Assembly (NCBI GenBank): GCA_034696485.1
Contig: JAQIWT010000102.1
Coordinates: forward strand, 1 to 36,073
Direction of reading: 5' to 3'
DNA length: 36,073 nt
Source of the DNA: Isohypsibius dastychi
Taxonomy: Eukaryota > Tardigrada > Eutardigrada > Parachela > Isohypsibiidae
The stretch's first letter is position 1. Each line of letters begins with the position of its first letter. A program made the translations under genes and the position numbers. Below are positions 12,101 through 21,452 of this stretch, piece after piece. The notes under the pieces are model-generated. The model had not been told where the DNA came from and searched no databases. It saw only the letters and a program-made list of their open reading frames with translations.

Positions 12101-13487
12101 AGAGGCAATGCGGTACCGATTCCTGGAAGAGAGAATGCGATGATTGGACTCGTTCCTCTTTTAGACATGATGAACCATTCCGAAAACGGTGTATGTTCAT
12201 CTCTTCATTTTAGTTTAAAATCTCTAATAAAATTTATTAAAGACTGATGAAATTTGAATTGAAATAATTGATCGAATAAAAAACCATAATTATTTTTAAT
12301 TTAGGAAAAGTTCGAAGTCTATCGGGAGACGGAATCGGGGCCGTTCCTCTGTCAGTTCAATGTCAGCAAATCACTTCCGGCGAATTCTGAGGTATACGTA
12401 CTAGATTGACACGAGAGAAATAATTGCGCCGTTTTTCAGGTTTGATCTGATTAAATTGTAATATGATGTGGTTTTTCAGTTGTTGATGTGTTATCAGTCA
12501 TTATCCGTCAAAGACCGGTTTATTAATCATGGATTTGTTGTAAATGACGCTGGTTCATTCCAAGTTCCAATCGGTGAGAAAACGCGTTTAATTATCTTGA
12601 ATTTTATTGATTGTTGGAAATGAGCCAGAATTATCGTTTCAAACTCCGATATCTTGATTTTGTTTATTTGCAGATTTGCAAGCCAAAATTGATGGATTCT
12701 CATCATATTTTCCAAACAAAGAATCGTGGTTCCTCAAAGAGTGAGTTTCCTGCTTTTTCAAAAAATTCATTTCCGATATTTTCCGATTCAATTTTTTTTA
12801 TTTTAATTCTGAAAAAAAATTAGTGAGACTTTGAAATCGAAATTTGATTTTCTGGTTTACTTTAGGTCAACGAAAGGAACGGGCATATTTCTCGGAGATT
12901 TTGACGCTTCTGGTGAAGGAACACCTTTAACTATGATGATATTACGTGATGCCGTCAGGAGAAAAAATAATCTTTCAGGTGAGAAATATTATTTTGCTAT
13001 TTGTTCTATTTTACCTGGAAAAAACGACTGAAGTTTTACAATCCAGTTATGACTGTCTAGAGTTTTTCCGCTTTCCGTTTCTCATGCATTTTTATATTTT
13101 GGTTTTGTGGGGATGTTTTTTTTGGCGATTTGTCTGAGCCTTATTCTTGTTTGTTAACAGATAGCATGAAATGTGATGAGCCGCTGGAAGCGTCGCTCGA
13201 AAAGAATGTTTATATTCTCATCTCCAAATCCGTTTCGGAGCTCCTCAAAAGATATCCCCCTCTGGATTCACAAGTAATGTTTCGTCACATTTTCGTGCTC
13301 GTCTTTCATATGTCTGTTTCAGAAACTGGGAGAGACGGACGAAATAACAAGGTTTTGCCTTGAGGAAATTGCCAACGAGAAATCTCGTCTTTCTAGAATA
13401 TCTGCGAATTGCACAGCTAAAGTCAAAGATCTGCTTCAATTTGTTATTGCTCAGTCTAAATTGAATCATCAGAATGCGTCGAAATGA
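6180..13487 (+). CDS. SETD3/SETD4-class SET-domain protein methyltransferase
   Basis: Fifteen exons join in phase into 486 aa: 6180-6219, 6268-6390, 6445-6599, 10855-10927, 11006-11110, 11574-11654, 11728-11810, 11944-11990, 12076-12190, 12305-12391, 12480-12573, 12674-12740, 12866-12978, 13161-13273, 13323-13487. The SET domain opens near residue 80 (SLGKGYGVFVKEDI, the G-x-G cofactor strand). It contains ALDIVMTRGN, then LVPLLDMMNHSENG with the conserved NH, and LLMCYQSLS with the late catalytic Tyr. A helical Rubisco-LSMT-type substrate-binding domain fills the C-terminus. SETD3 itself methylates an actin histidine; SETD4 methylates histone lysine; the exact class here is unresolved. Intron 3 (6600-10854) is ten times longer than the rest and hosts three antisense genes. 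The donor at 6391 (AAA|gttgaa) is weak. Confidence 0.88.
6949..7494 (-). CDS. Small secreted glycine-rich, cysteine-containing peptide (nested gene A)
   Basis: Two exons (7494-7434 and 7067-6949) give 59 aa. Exon 1 is 61 nt and encodes a signal peptide, MKFTKFIVFFLMMLMAFLSQ. After the phase-1 intron the mature part reads GNAQILVGGGGSGDGGLII, then a tail with five Cys in the arrangement CC-x6-C-x5-CC. The whole gene lies antisense in intron 3 of the SET-domain gene. It shares exon-1 length, intron phase and the GGxGSGxGGL core with the genes at 8482-9021 and 9879-10539. The secretion signal is visible; function is unknown (structural or antimicrobial roles are conceivable). The acceptor is ctatag rather than the usual tttcag. 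Only a weak AT-rich TATA-like stretch sits upstream, near 7640. Confidence 0.72.
8482..9021 (-). CDS. Small secreted glycine-rich peptide (nested gene B)
   Basis: Exons 9021-8961 (61 nt) and 8597-8482 give 58 aa. The signal peptide is MNFWKAFFTLLFFSMSLIIS, followed by VSAQGGSGSGGLMPG and a lysine-rich tail (FLKGGKDVPSV, then NQKKAK). There is no cysteine in the mature part. Splice sites are good (CG|GTAAG-type donor, tttgtttcag acceptor). The first exon has exactly the same length and phase as the two sister genes on either side, all antisense in the same host intron. A TATAAAT box lies about 120 bp upstream of the ATG. No known family recognised; a basic secreted peptide. Confidence 0.75.
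9141..9147 (-). promoter_or_regulatory. TATA-like box of nested gene B
   Basis: On the minus strand the sequence reads TATAAAT, about 120 bases 5' of the start codon at 9021. Its distance leaves room for a short 5' leader. Support is positional only. Confidence 0.4.
9879..10539 (-). CDS. Small secreted glycine-rich, Thr-tailed peptide (nested gene C)
   Basis: Exons 10539-10479 (61 nt) and 10048-9879 give 76 aa. The N-terminus MSPSRMNLICAVITVVSILQ is a signal peptide. The mature part reads VSGQWGGMPGYILGGGGTGS, then GGLIIGMLKDESIVI, and ends in a threonine run (TTTTTNTTAPKP) that would suit O-glycosylation. Exon-1 length, phase-1 intron and the GGGGxGSGGLII core match genes A and B. A TATA-like box lies about 100 bp upstream. 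The intron carries a 235-bp palindromic element absent from the sister introns, which accounts for its extra contents. Function is unknown. Confidence 0.75.
10108..10342. mobile_element. Palindromic TA-flanked element (MITE-like) in the intron of nested gene C
   Basis: The ends are near-perfect inverted repeats of about 60 bp. The left arm begins CCAACATACAACGGAATCCC and the right arm, reversed, begins CCAGCATACAACGGAATCCC. A TA dinucleotide flanks each end (10106-10107 and 10343-10344), as in Tc1/mariner-type insertions. The centre has no coding capacity. It sits in an intron that is itself inside another gene's intron. Confidence 0.65.
10635..10643 (-). promoter_or_regulatory. TATA-like box of nested gene C
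   Basis: On the minus strand this reads TATAAAAAT, about 97 bases 5' of the ATG at 10539. Two of the three nested genes have a TATA-like box at a similar distance, which supports independent promoters. Confidence 0.4.
11440..11512. repeat. ATTTAT microsatellite
   Basis: Imperfect tandem copies of ATTTAT run through the intron between exons 5 and 6 of the SET-domain gene, ending 60 bases before the acceptor. It is a simple repeat of no evident function. Confidence 0.8.
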
Positions 13488-13591
13488 TCAATGGTTTCCG
13501 GTGATTTTTGTAATCTAACCGATTTGCGGAACATGTGATGTGGAACATGTAATGTGTTTTATACCTGTGGTGTTAAATCTCCCGAAACATA

Positions 13592-13690
13592 CTCTATCCT
13601 CGCGCGTAACTGGCACAATCAAATTTGATTTCGTATTGAGTTAACATGGTCAATCAAATTTGATTGTGCCAGTTACGCGCGAGGATAGAG
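13592..13690. mobile_element. Perfectly palindromic 99-bp TA-flanked element
   Basis: The two arms are identical over about 40 bp (terminus CTCTATCCTCGCGCGTAACT), separated by a loop of about 20 bp, with TA at each end (13590-13591 and 13691-13692). It lies about 100 bp past the SET-domain gene stop, probably in its 3' UTR or just beyond. Perfect arms mean a recent insertion or a hairpin kept by selection. As RNA it would form a very stable stem. Confidence 0.75.
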
Positions 13691-13692
13691 TA

Positions 13693-14502
13693 TTGAAAAT
13701 GAGCGTTTTGGAGAAGGACTCGCATTTCGTTCGGATGACAGAACTGGAATTGTCTCAACTCAAGTTGATGAGTCGAAATATCACTGGATAAAGTCGGGGT
13801 CTGGCTACAACCTTGAAATCATCCATAGTTACTTCGGTAGACAGATTGTTCGGGAAAATGTTGTCTTGTGGAAAGCAACCCACCAACCAATGAAAGATAA
13901 GGACAGCTTGCACTCGCATTATTCAGACATTAATTACTGTACTTCCCCGTAATCGAAACGTTCAAACCCGTTTGCTTGCATCATATTCCAGTGCTGCATT
14001 CTTTGATGTCGCATAACTCATAAAGATGCCATCCATTCTCATCATGAGAACACTTCTTAGTTGGTGATATTTTCGATCCCTTCTCCTTCCAGCTTACTTT
14101 ACCATCGACTTCACCACACCTTTTCGACAAGCTTGACTGAGAAACGACAGATCCTCACCCCACATGCCGACAGCAATCCACAAAAAGTTCGACCATCATT
14201 TCTCCAGCTGACCAAGGTTCACATGCATCAACACTTTTGCGGTGACCCTGAATCGCTGACTTCTTTTCGCCTTAAATACAGTATGTCGCTGCATATTCCG
14301 CGCTGATTTTTCTTTGTTTTAATAATCTGGTTCTCTACTTTAACCGATTGTACTGGAAAACTGAATGAACAAAATAATGCGCGTTTCAGTCGCAAAACAC
14401 TACTATGAATCTCGACCATTTTCGACAGGAAGCAAAAACTAAGAACTAAAGAGGACCGTCATTACTACATTTCCAGAATGATATTCTATATGGGGTGAAA
14501 CC
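13693..14502. other. Intergenic region with a degenerate dispersed repeat
   Basis: No gene is evident. A block near 14,100-14,270 resembles one near 24,490-24,640: shared pieces include ttcgacaagcttgactgag-like text and the phrase cacttttgcggtgaccc. The two are probably old copies of one interspersed repeat. Confidence 0.45.
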
Positions 14503-16838
14503 TTAAACTTCCAATGATCGTTTCGCACTCTTCCTCGGAAGCAAATTGAATTTAGAAGACAGCAGCCGCACATTTACGTAGTTCCCGAAATCCATACTGC
14601 TGATGGTGGTTTCATGGCGTTCTGTCCACAGATCGTTGACATGATCATAAACCCAGGTGACGAAATTGTCTCCTCGCTCCGTTTCGGCCACGCAAACGAT
14701 TTTCTTCTCCACGTTCAGAACATGGTAAATATCATCGGGGCAGGCGGCTAAAAATGTATACTAGTATTGTTTTAATTCAGTCTGTGCGCGCAAAAAGATA
14801 GATTCTTTCAAGGGCGTCCAGTGTATTCAGATATGATGGCTAATGTCAAAGTGATCGAATCTGATAAATTCAAAGCTGGACAAATTCTAATCTTACCGCT
14901 GGAATGAAATTCCGAGGTGGCCTCGTTGAAAATCCACAATTCTTTCGCGTCTTCCACTAAAGATAATTGTAGTCAGCTTAATGCTTCTTGAGAACACACA
15001 TAGATGGACGTACCTGCGATGTATATCATCCCATCTGGTCCAACGCAACAGCTCCATGGGTCGTTCTCAAAGGGCGGCGTCACTGGTAGAGCAGTCGACC
15101 AAGCCTTAGACGGAATGTCATTGCTAGGGTCATAGGTATAATAACCAGTCCGTGTAAATGCATAGATCTTTCCGGCAGTTCCAACCAGCGTAGCAATCTC
15201 AAGCTCGCGAATATGGTATGGTAGATCGACATCGACGGCTTTGCTGGTGTATCGGTCGGAACAATCCACTTTGAATATCTTGAAGGCGTGATCGAAGTGA
15301 GAAAGATAAATCGACCCATCAAGATATGCTGCAAAACCTATACAAAACGTCGACGAGATGGATTTTTGTTGGAAGATAATCAATGTACTCACGTTCTTGA
15401 TCTGAAACGTAAGGTCTGGCCAGAGGCAGTGATGTATCATCTGAAACCCACACGTCGTTGACTGGATCGATTTGACACTCCGAGACATGGCGAAACACGT
15501 GAACGATATTGGTCGGAGAGGTACAACAAGCTTGATCAAAAGAAATATCAGCGTCGAATTTTCCGTTCAGTGACACTAAAGCTCTAGATCGAGCGAATGG
15601 ATCGAAACACAACATCCCGTTGTTTCCATCTTCACGCGAGAAGTATCCTACCACCTCGATTGTTCCTAAAACACAAACATTTCAGTTGGGGTAATCGCCA
15701 GCGCCAACAACACGTGCATACGTGGCTGGGATTCCGACAGATCGTTGACGCTTGCAACAAACATGCGAACAACAACAGGTACTGAAGGTCCATCCCGAAA
15801 TTCAGCCAGAACATTTTCCGATAGACAACCAGCGCGGATATGCTTGGCCATGGCTACAAAGTCATCAGACCTTTTCGAAGGATCGACTGCAACCCATCGA
15901 CAAACAGTTCGGAAAAGAAGATCTTCTGAGACGACGAAGAGATCGGGATTCGAAATAATATCCAGCCACTGAAACAACCAAACTGACATAAGCCATCTGA
16001 CCAAAACTATTGACTTCCACATCATTTGGGACGACTGATGATCTGTACCTGTTCTGCGGACATGTCCATCAACTGGTCGCGACATGTTGCGAGAACATAT
16101 TCAAATCTGCTCTTGAGAAGTGCAGAAGCTTCCTTGCTCAATCCGACAATCCCGTGATACTCCTCTGGAGTCATATAGCACCACAAAATGACGGAGCTGT
16201 TGGAATTCTTGATCTCGTCTCGAATCAATTCCGAAAACTGAGCGGAAAGATGCGACATCTGGAGGAAGTTTGCTGCACCAACAAGGGCTGAAAGGCTACT
16301 GTGACCCCCAATTTCCAACAATCCAGTCGAAGCAAGCTCAACCAAGCTACAGACATAAACATAAATACAGTTCTCCAGTAAAACAATCAAATGATACTCA
16401 CTTTTTGAAGACACCAAGTGAAATATTCTCCAGCTTGATTTCAGCAGCCAAGTCTGCTTTATCAGGATTCCAGCGTTTCACGAAAGATCGGAAGTATGTG
16501 CTGATTTGCATCAAGTGACTCTTATGGCAAACTGCGAAGATTCCATCCTCTCCTTCACCTCGAACAACGATCTGATCTTGCAAACTCATCTTCCATTGTT
16601 CGTGGAGGATTTTCAACCAGTCAACACCGTTGATGTCAAACAACTTGATGTACGACTTCTCATTCTGCTCGACCACAAGTCTGGCAGGCCAATCCATTTC
16701 AGGAATATCGAGGAAGAATTCGGAAGCAGGGAATGAGCCGTGGTGACAGACAATGACGTATTCTTCTTGTTCGGAATGAAAATCGAAGTGTGGAATTGGA
16801 ATGCAAGTCAGCCAATGGACCATTTTTCTTTTACTCAT
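14503..16838 (-). CDS. BTB-BACK-kelch-like protein, intact copy
   Basis: Seven exons (16838-16402, 16346-16049, 15968-15722, 15665-15393, 15337-15014, 14956-14897, 14747-14503) join in phase into 627 aa. Residues 85-200 form a BTB domain (MSLQDQIVVRGEGEDGIF, then CHKSHLMQISTYFRSFV, and later VGAANFLQM). A BACK-like region follows (SEDLLFRTVCRWVAVDPSKR). From about 330 on there are kelch-type strands (GMLCFDP, YLDGSIYL, TAGKIYAF, CCVGPDGMIYIA). Proteins of this build usually act as Cullin-3 substrate adaptors, with the propeller choosing the target. The N-terminal 80 residues (MDWPARLVVEQNEKSYIKLF) match no family I know. A damaged tandem copy lies upstream on the same strand. Some propeller blades look degenerate. 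Confidence 0.85.
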
Positions 16839-17932
16839 AGGCGTCTTTGACTTGTCAGGTTACTTACCCCCCCCCCTCCCTACCTTCAGTACAGCATCCC
16901 TCACCAAAATGTCGCTCCCCATGCTAAAACCTCCCGGTATTTTAGTTCATTTTCTCTTCCAACCCCACTCTGCCTCAACTTCATCGTGATATTTTGACCG
17001 AGGTTATTACAAAACGCTTAATCATTCAGATTTTGACAGCAATTCATCCATCAACACATGCAATAAGCCCGGGCTTTCTGACCTCTGCAGCGGGTGCCAC
17101 GATACGTGCGTTGTTAAGAACGCAGGCGAAGCAGTCTGTAGCGGGATCACTTTGTTCAGCTAAACTACCAAAACAGAGAAGGTTTAACGATTTCAGCAGG
17201 TACTACATTTCTAATGAATTTCGAACTGACATTCGATTCAACCTTTTAAAACCACATAATGTTGACTAGCCTTCCCCACCCCCGGGAACCGCCATTCATT
17301 CAATGAAGCGAAGATGGAGCACGACGTCTATTGATTTTCTCACGAAAGTGGAGCAATGCTCAAACTGTCGGACGGATATGTTTTTAGTATGACGATTCTG
17401 TTGAAATTCCCGAAGAAGTTATTTAGCTTTCACTTCACTGGCGATTTCTTTGTTTCTCGCGGCGCCATGAACTTTCGTAGACATCCTTCTCGTAGTTTTG
17501 AGGTTCTATAGTCAATATTTCGTAATTTCGACCTTCCGTAACCAAGAGCTCTCGTTTTGGAAATCTTCACCAAAAAATAACGAGTGGGGGACATACGCAG
17601 AATGAAATCTTATGACCACGAAATCTCAAACTTCGTGGAAACTTCTTGGCACGATCTCAACAGACAACGAAAGTTCTAGCAGTAACTTCACTAGAGAAAT
17701 CCTCACTTCGAAAACTGGCCTACGAAAAATCAAGGCACGGTTCGTCACATGGGACATCCTGTTTCATTCGACCTGGTTAGACATCGAAAATAGCTTTCCT
17801 TCGCGCGCAAAACATTCACGTAAGTCTGGATCGCTGTTAGTCAAGAGAACTACGAACTGAGGAGAATCAAGAACTTATTATCGCACTTGCTGAAACTGAA
17901 GAACGATATTATAAAAAAACTACTAAGATGTT
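16839..17932. other. Intergenic region between the two BTB-kelch copies
   Basis: No gene is apparent. There is a 10-C tract at 16867-16876. A stretch near 17,150-17,240 (ctaaactaccaaaacagagaagg, then a phrase like atgaatttcgaactga) looks like a worn copy of the repeat seen at 20.9 and 24.7 kb. Confidence 0.4.
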
Positions 17933-20109
17933 TCAGACTTCCAACGGTCGCTTTGCAGTCACTCCCGGGTGGAGATTGAATTTAGATGCCAAAAGCCGAA
18001 CTGGCAGGAGACTCCCATCTTTGCCGAAAGGTGCATCGTGAGGTTCCATCCACAAATCGCCGACATGGTCATAAACCTGTGTTGCAAACTTTTTCCCTTT
18101 TCTCGGCTTGACCACGCAGATTATCTTGTTCTCCATGTTTAGAACTTTTAAGAGCGTATTCTTGCAGGCAACTGAAACGAAACTTTGTTTCAATCAATGT
18201 GTACAAAAGGCACATATTGATTGTTCAATGAATTTAAGTTCGATGATAATCTGACAATAACTGGATGAAATCGGAAATATACTGACCACTCGTACGAAAT
18301 TCCTCGGTAGCGGCATTGAAAATCGACAGCTTGCTCTCTCCATCCACTGAAAGAAAGGTCGTCAATTTGATTATAATCATGGTTCGAACTTGATTCTTAC
18401 ATGTGAGGTATATCATTCCATCAGGTCCGACACAGCCGCTTTCTGGGGTATCTATAAAGGGTGGACTGTCCAAGTCATCCAACCAAGCTTCTGACGGGGA
18501 GACATTCGTGGGATCATAGACATAACGATCGTCCCTAGTGAACATGTGGATTTTGCCGGCGTGTCCAATGACCAAAGCATTCTCAATGTCCTGAAGGGAG
18601 TCTGGCAAATCGAGCTGGATTACTTTGCTGAAACTCATGTCGGAACAATCAACTTTGAAGAACATGCGCTCGTAGTCCATCCATAAAGTCATATAAATGA
18701 ATCCATCCAGATATGTTGCCGAATCTAGACCAGATTTCACAATTCAATAAGGACATTTCATTCAAATGCTGACAGAACACTCACGCTGATCATAGCAGAA
18801 GTGTTTCCCGCTTACTAAAGAAAAGCTCTCTGGCATCTCTGCAACCTTGGGGATCCAACTGTCAAGGATTAGATCAACTGCAGACAGGGAGCGACTTCCA
18901 AATATGTAAATGATGTTCGCCGGAGATGCACAGCAAGCATTATAAACAGAAACATCCTTATCGAATTTGCTCGTCAAAGAGACCAATCCTGCAGATCGAG
19001 CTAACGGGTCGAAACACAGCATTCCACCGTGACCCCTGCGTGGCAAGAACGCCAACACTTGGATTGTTCCTAAAATTACAAAATGAGATTCACAATTGAT
19101 GAATGAAAATGAGAACTGAAATTTACGCGACTGAGATTCCGACGCATTGTTGATAGATTCGACAAACATACGGACAACAGGAGGTGTCGAAGGTTCATCA
19201 CGAAATTCAGCCAGAACTTTTTCCGACAGACAACCACCACGAATATATTTGGCCAGGGAGACAAAGTCACCAGACCGTTTCAAAGGATCAATGGCAACCC
19301 AGCGACAAACAGTTCGGAAAAGTAGATCTTCTGAAATAACGAAGAGATCGGGATCCGAAATGACATCCAGCCACTGAAACAACCAAACTGACATGAGCCA
19401 TCTGAACTCGACTACTGATTTCCACACTATTTGGATCCAGAAATAATCTGTACCTGTTCTGCGGACACGTCCATCAACTGTTCGGAACACGATGCGAGAA
19501 TTTTTTCGAATTTGCCTAACAAATATGGAAGCTTCCTCGCTCAAACCAATAATGCCGTGGTACTCTTCTGGCGTTGAATAACCCCACATGATGAACGGGA
19601 TATTCGAAATTTTGATTTCTTCTCGAATCAATGCAGAAAACTGAGTGGAAAGTTCCGCCATCTCGAGGAAGTTCGCTGCACCAACGAGGGTCGCCAGATC
19701 GTTGTTATCTCCCATTTCAAGCACTCCAGTCAACGAGACCTCCAGCAAACTGAAAACTCATGCATGAATGAAGAATTCAAGAAAACGATGAATAGTGTTC
19801 TCACCTCTTAAGGACATCAAGTGAAACGTTCTCCAACTTGATTTCTGGAGTCGCGACAACTTCATCCTCATTCCAGCGTTCCACAAATGATCTGAAGTAT
19901 GCACTGATGTGGAGAAGATAACTTTTGTCGCAGACAATGCCATCTTCATCATCTCCTTCACCGCGAACAATGATCTGGCCAACTTGATTTTGCAGACTCA
20001 TCTTCCAGTGTCCCTGGAGAGCTTTCGACGAACCAACAGCGTCAAAGTCAAACAACTTGACGTAGGACTTTCCATCTTTCTTGATCACAAGTCTTGCAGG
20101 CCAATCCAT
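17933..20109 (-). pseudogene. BTB-BACK-kelch-like tandem copy with a 2-nt frameshift
   Basis: The exon layout copies the intact paralogue: 20109-19805, 19749-19454, 19373-19127, 19069-18785, 18724-18401, 18346-18287, 18171-17933. Exons of 247, 324 and 60 nt have exactly equal lengths in both genes. Exon 2 is 296 nt instead of 298. The frame breaks near 19,515-19,530, between EEASI and a segment that in the correct frame reads KFEKILASCSEQLMDVSAEQ; the paralogue has RFEYVLATCRDQLMDMSAEQ. Sequence homologous to the paralogue's N-terminus (PSPFKFSSS) continues 5' of the first in-frame ATG but has no start. All other exons are open and well conserved, so the damage is recent or an assembly error. 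Confidence 0.75.
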
Positions 20110-21452
20110 TTCGGATATTGCGAGTTGCGACAAGAGCGTGAAAGAATTTCTGTTCGAAATGGAAGACGAAAACTTGAATGGGCTGGGCTCTGTCCCGCCT
20201 GACTGAGCGAGGCAAGCTTTGCATGATTTCCCTCAGTCTTGCCCATGAACTACCCGCGAAATCGGGAGAGGTGTACCCGCTCACAGCTGGCACAACTCAA
20301 CCTCCTCGTTCAAAAAACAGTCGATTCCATGGGGTCAAAGGTTCACCCTTCATGCCATTTGTGTTTTCAAAATCTGCACAAACCTGCCCGCGATTTCAGA
20401 TGACCGTCAAACCAAAACGGACTCGAGAAGAACGTGTCATACGACTGAGATCAAAGTCGACTCGGGAACGACGACTCCCGTCTCTTTCATCTGAGACCAG
20501 CTTTTTCTCGCGTCAGGAGACAAGAAATTTCAGAAATCTGTGATGAAATCAAGATGAACGCTGTTTCGCATAACAACACGCCGAGGTATAAATTGACACG
20601 CTGACGCTGATAACCTCCATTTTTGGCTTGGCTAACTTCGTGCACCGCTCGTAAATACATCTAACTGGAGTTCTCACTAAAAATCAAAATCAGATGATGA
20701 AACAAGAATGGCTGCTTCAACTGGGATAACCTTCGTCCAAAGTCAATTTTGAAATTCATGATTGAGGAAAGCAGGCTCAGATCCATCATTTAATTCATAA
20801 AGCGGCACTGTGGTTTGTCTAAACATTGATCGCCTCGGCCAATCAAGTACCGGCAGCTTGACGGCTCTGGTAGGCTACCATTTCTAATACCTCTGTAGAA
20901 GGTTCTCGTAGCGGCAAGGTCATGGCAGTTTGCTAACCTGAACTACCGAACCAGAGAGGGACCAACCGCTTGAGTGGGAACAGCAAACCAAAACCACTAA
21001 CTTTGCTGATGAATTTCGGACTAGATGGAGTTACTAACTGGGGTGTTCCAAACTCAGACGAAGATCTACGTACAAGAAATCTGCCCAGAAAATAATACAA
21101 CAATGAACGAGATAACATATCATACGTTGGTGACATCCTAATTACCATACGCCCTCACGCTGGAGTCACCTTCGTTGGCTAACTTGAAGGATGAAGAAGT
21201 ATCGCAACTGAAGATTCGCAATCAATTGGACTAACCGGTGGTCTGGCGGATAAACTGTATAATTGATCCGCCCAACATTCGCGTCAGGCACAAGAGTTAA
21301 CCATTATCCGGGCATGATATCATTTTTGAAAATGAGTGAAATGTTGATGATAAGATATGTCACCTTTCAGTTCCGCAAGTATTAAGTTCGTTTTGATGTG
21401 ATACGAAGCAGTCCTGCTTTAGCGGTGTTCTATTACATAAGATTCCGCAATT
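20110..21452. other. Intergenic region with a dispersed repeat copy
   Basis: The first 120 bases still resemble the lost N-terminal coding part of the BTB-kelch copy. A plus-strand frame (20178-20543) is open but Arg/Ser-rich with no recognisable features and is not called. Bases 20,915-21,090 are repeated near 24,682-24,855. Nothing else was identified. Confidence 0.4.
20915..21090 (+). repeat. Dispersed repeat, copy 1
   Basis: About 175 bp is shared in direct orientation with 24,682-24,855. Common phrases are aactaccgaaccagag, ctttgctgatgaatttcgga and atggagtta, with point differences and small indels. No terminal structure was found, so the class of repeat is unknown. Confidence 0.6.

Noticed and set aside
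18762-19748. A 328-codon minus-strand open frame as a single protein
   Set aside because: It reads through two introns and across the frameshift of the BTB-kelch copy. The intact paralogue shows introns at these positions.
20178-20543. Plus-strand 121-codon Arg/Ser-rich frame
   Set aside because: It overlaps the worn 5' end of the BTB-kelch copy in antisense and shows no domain or splice support.
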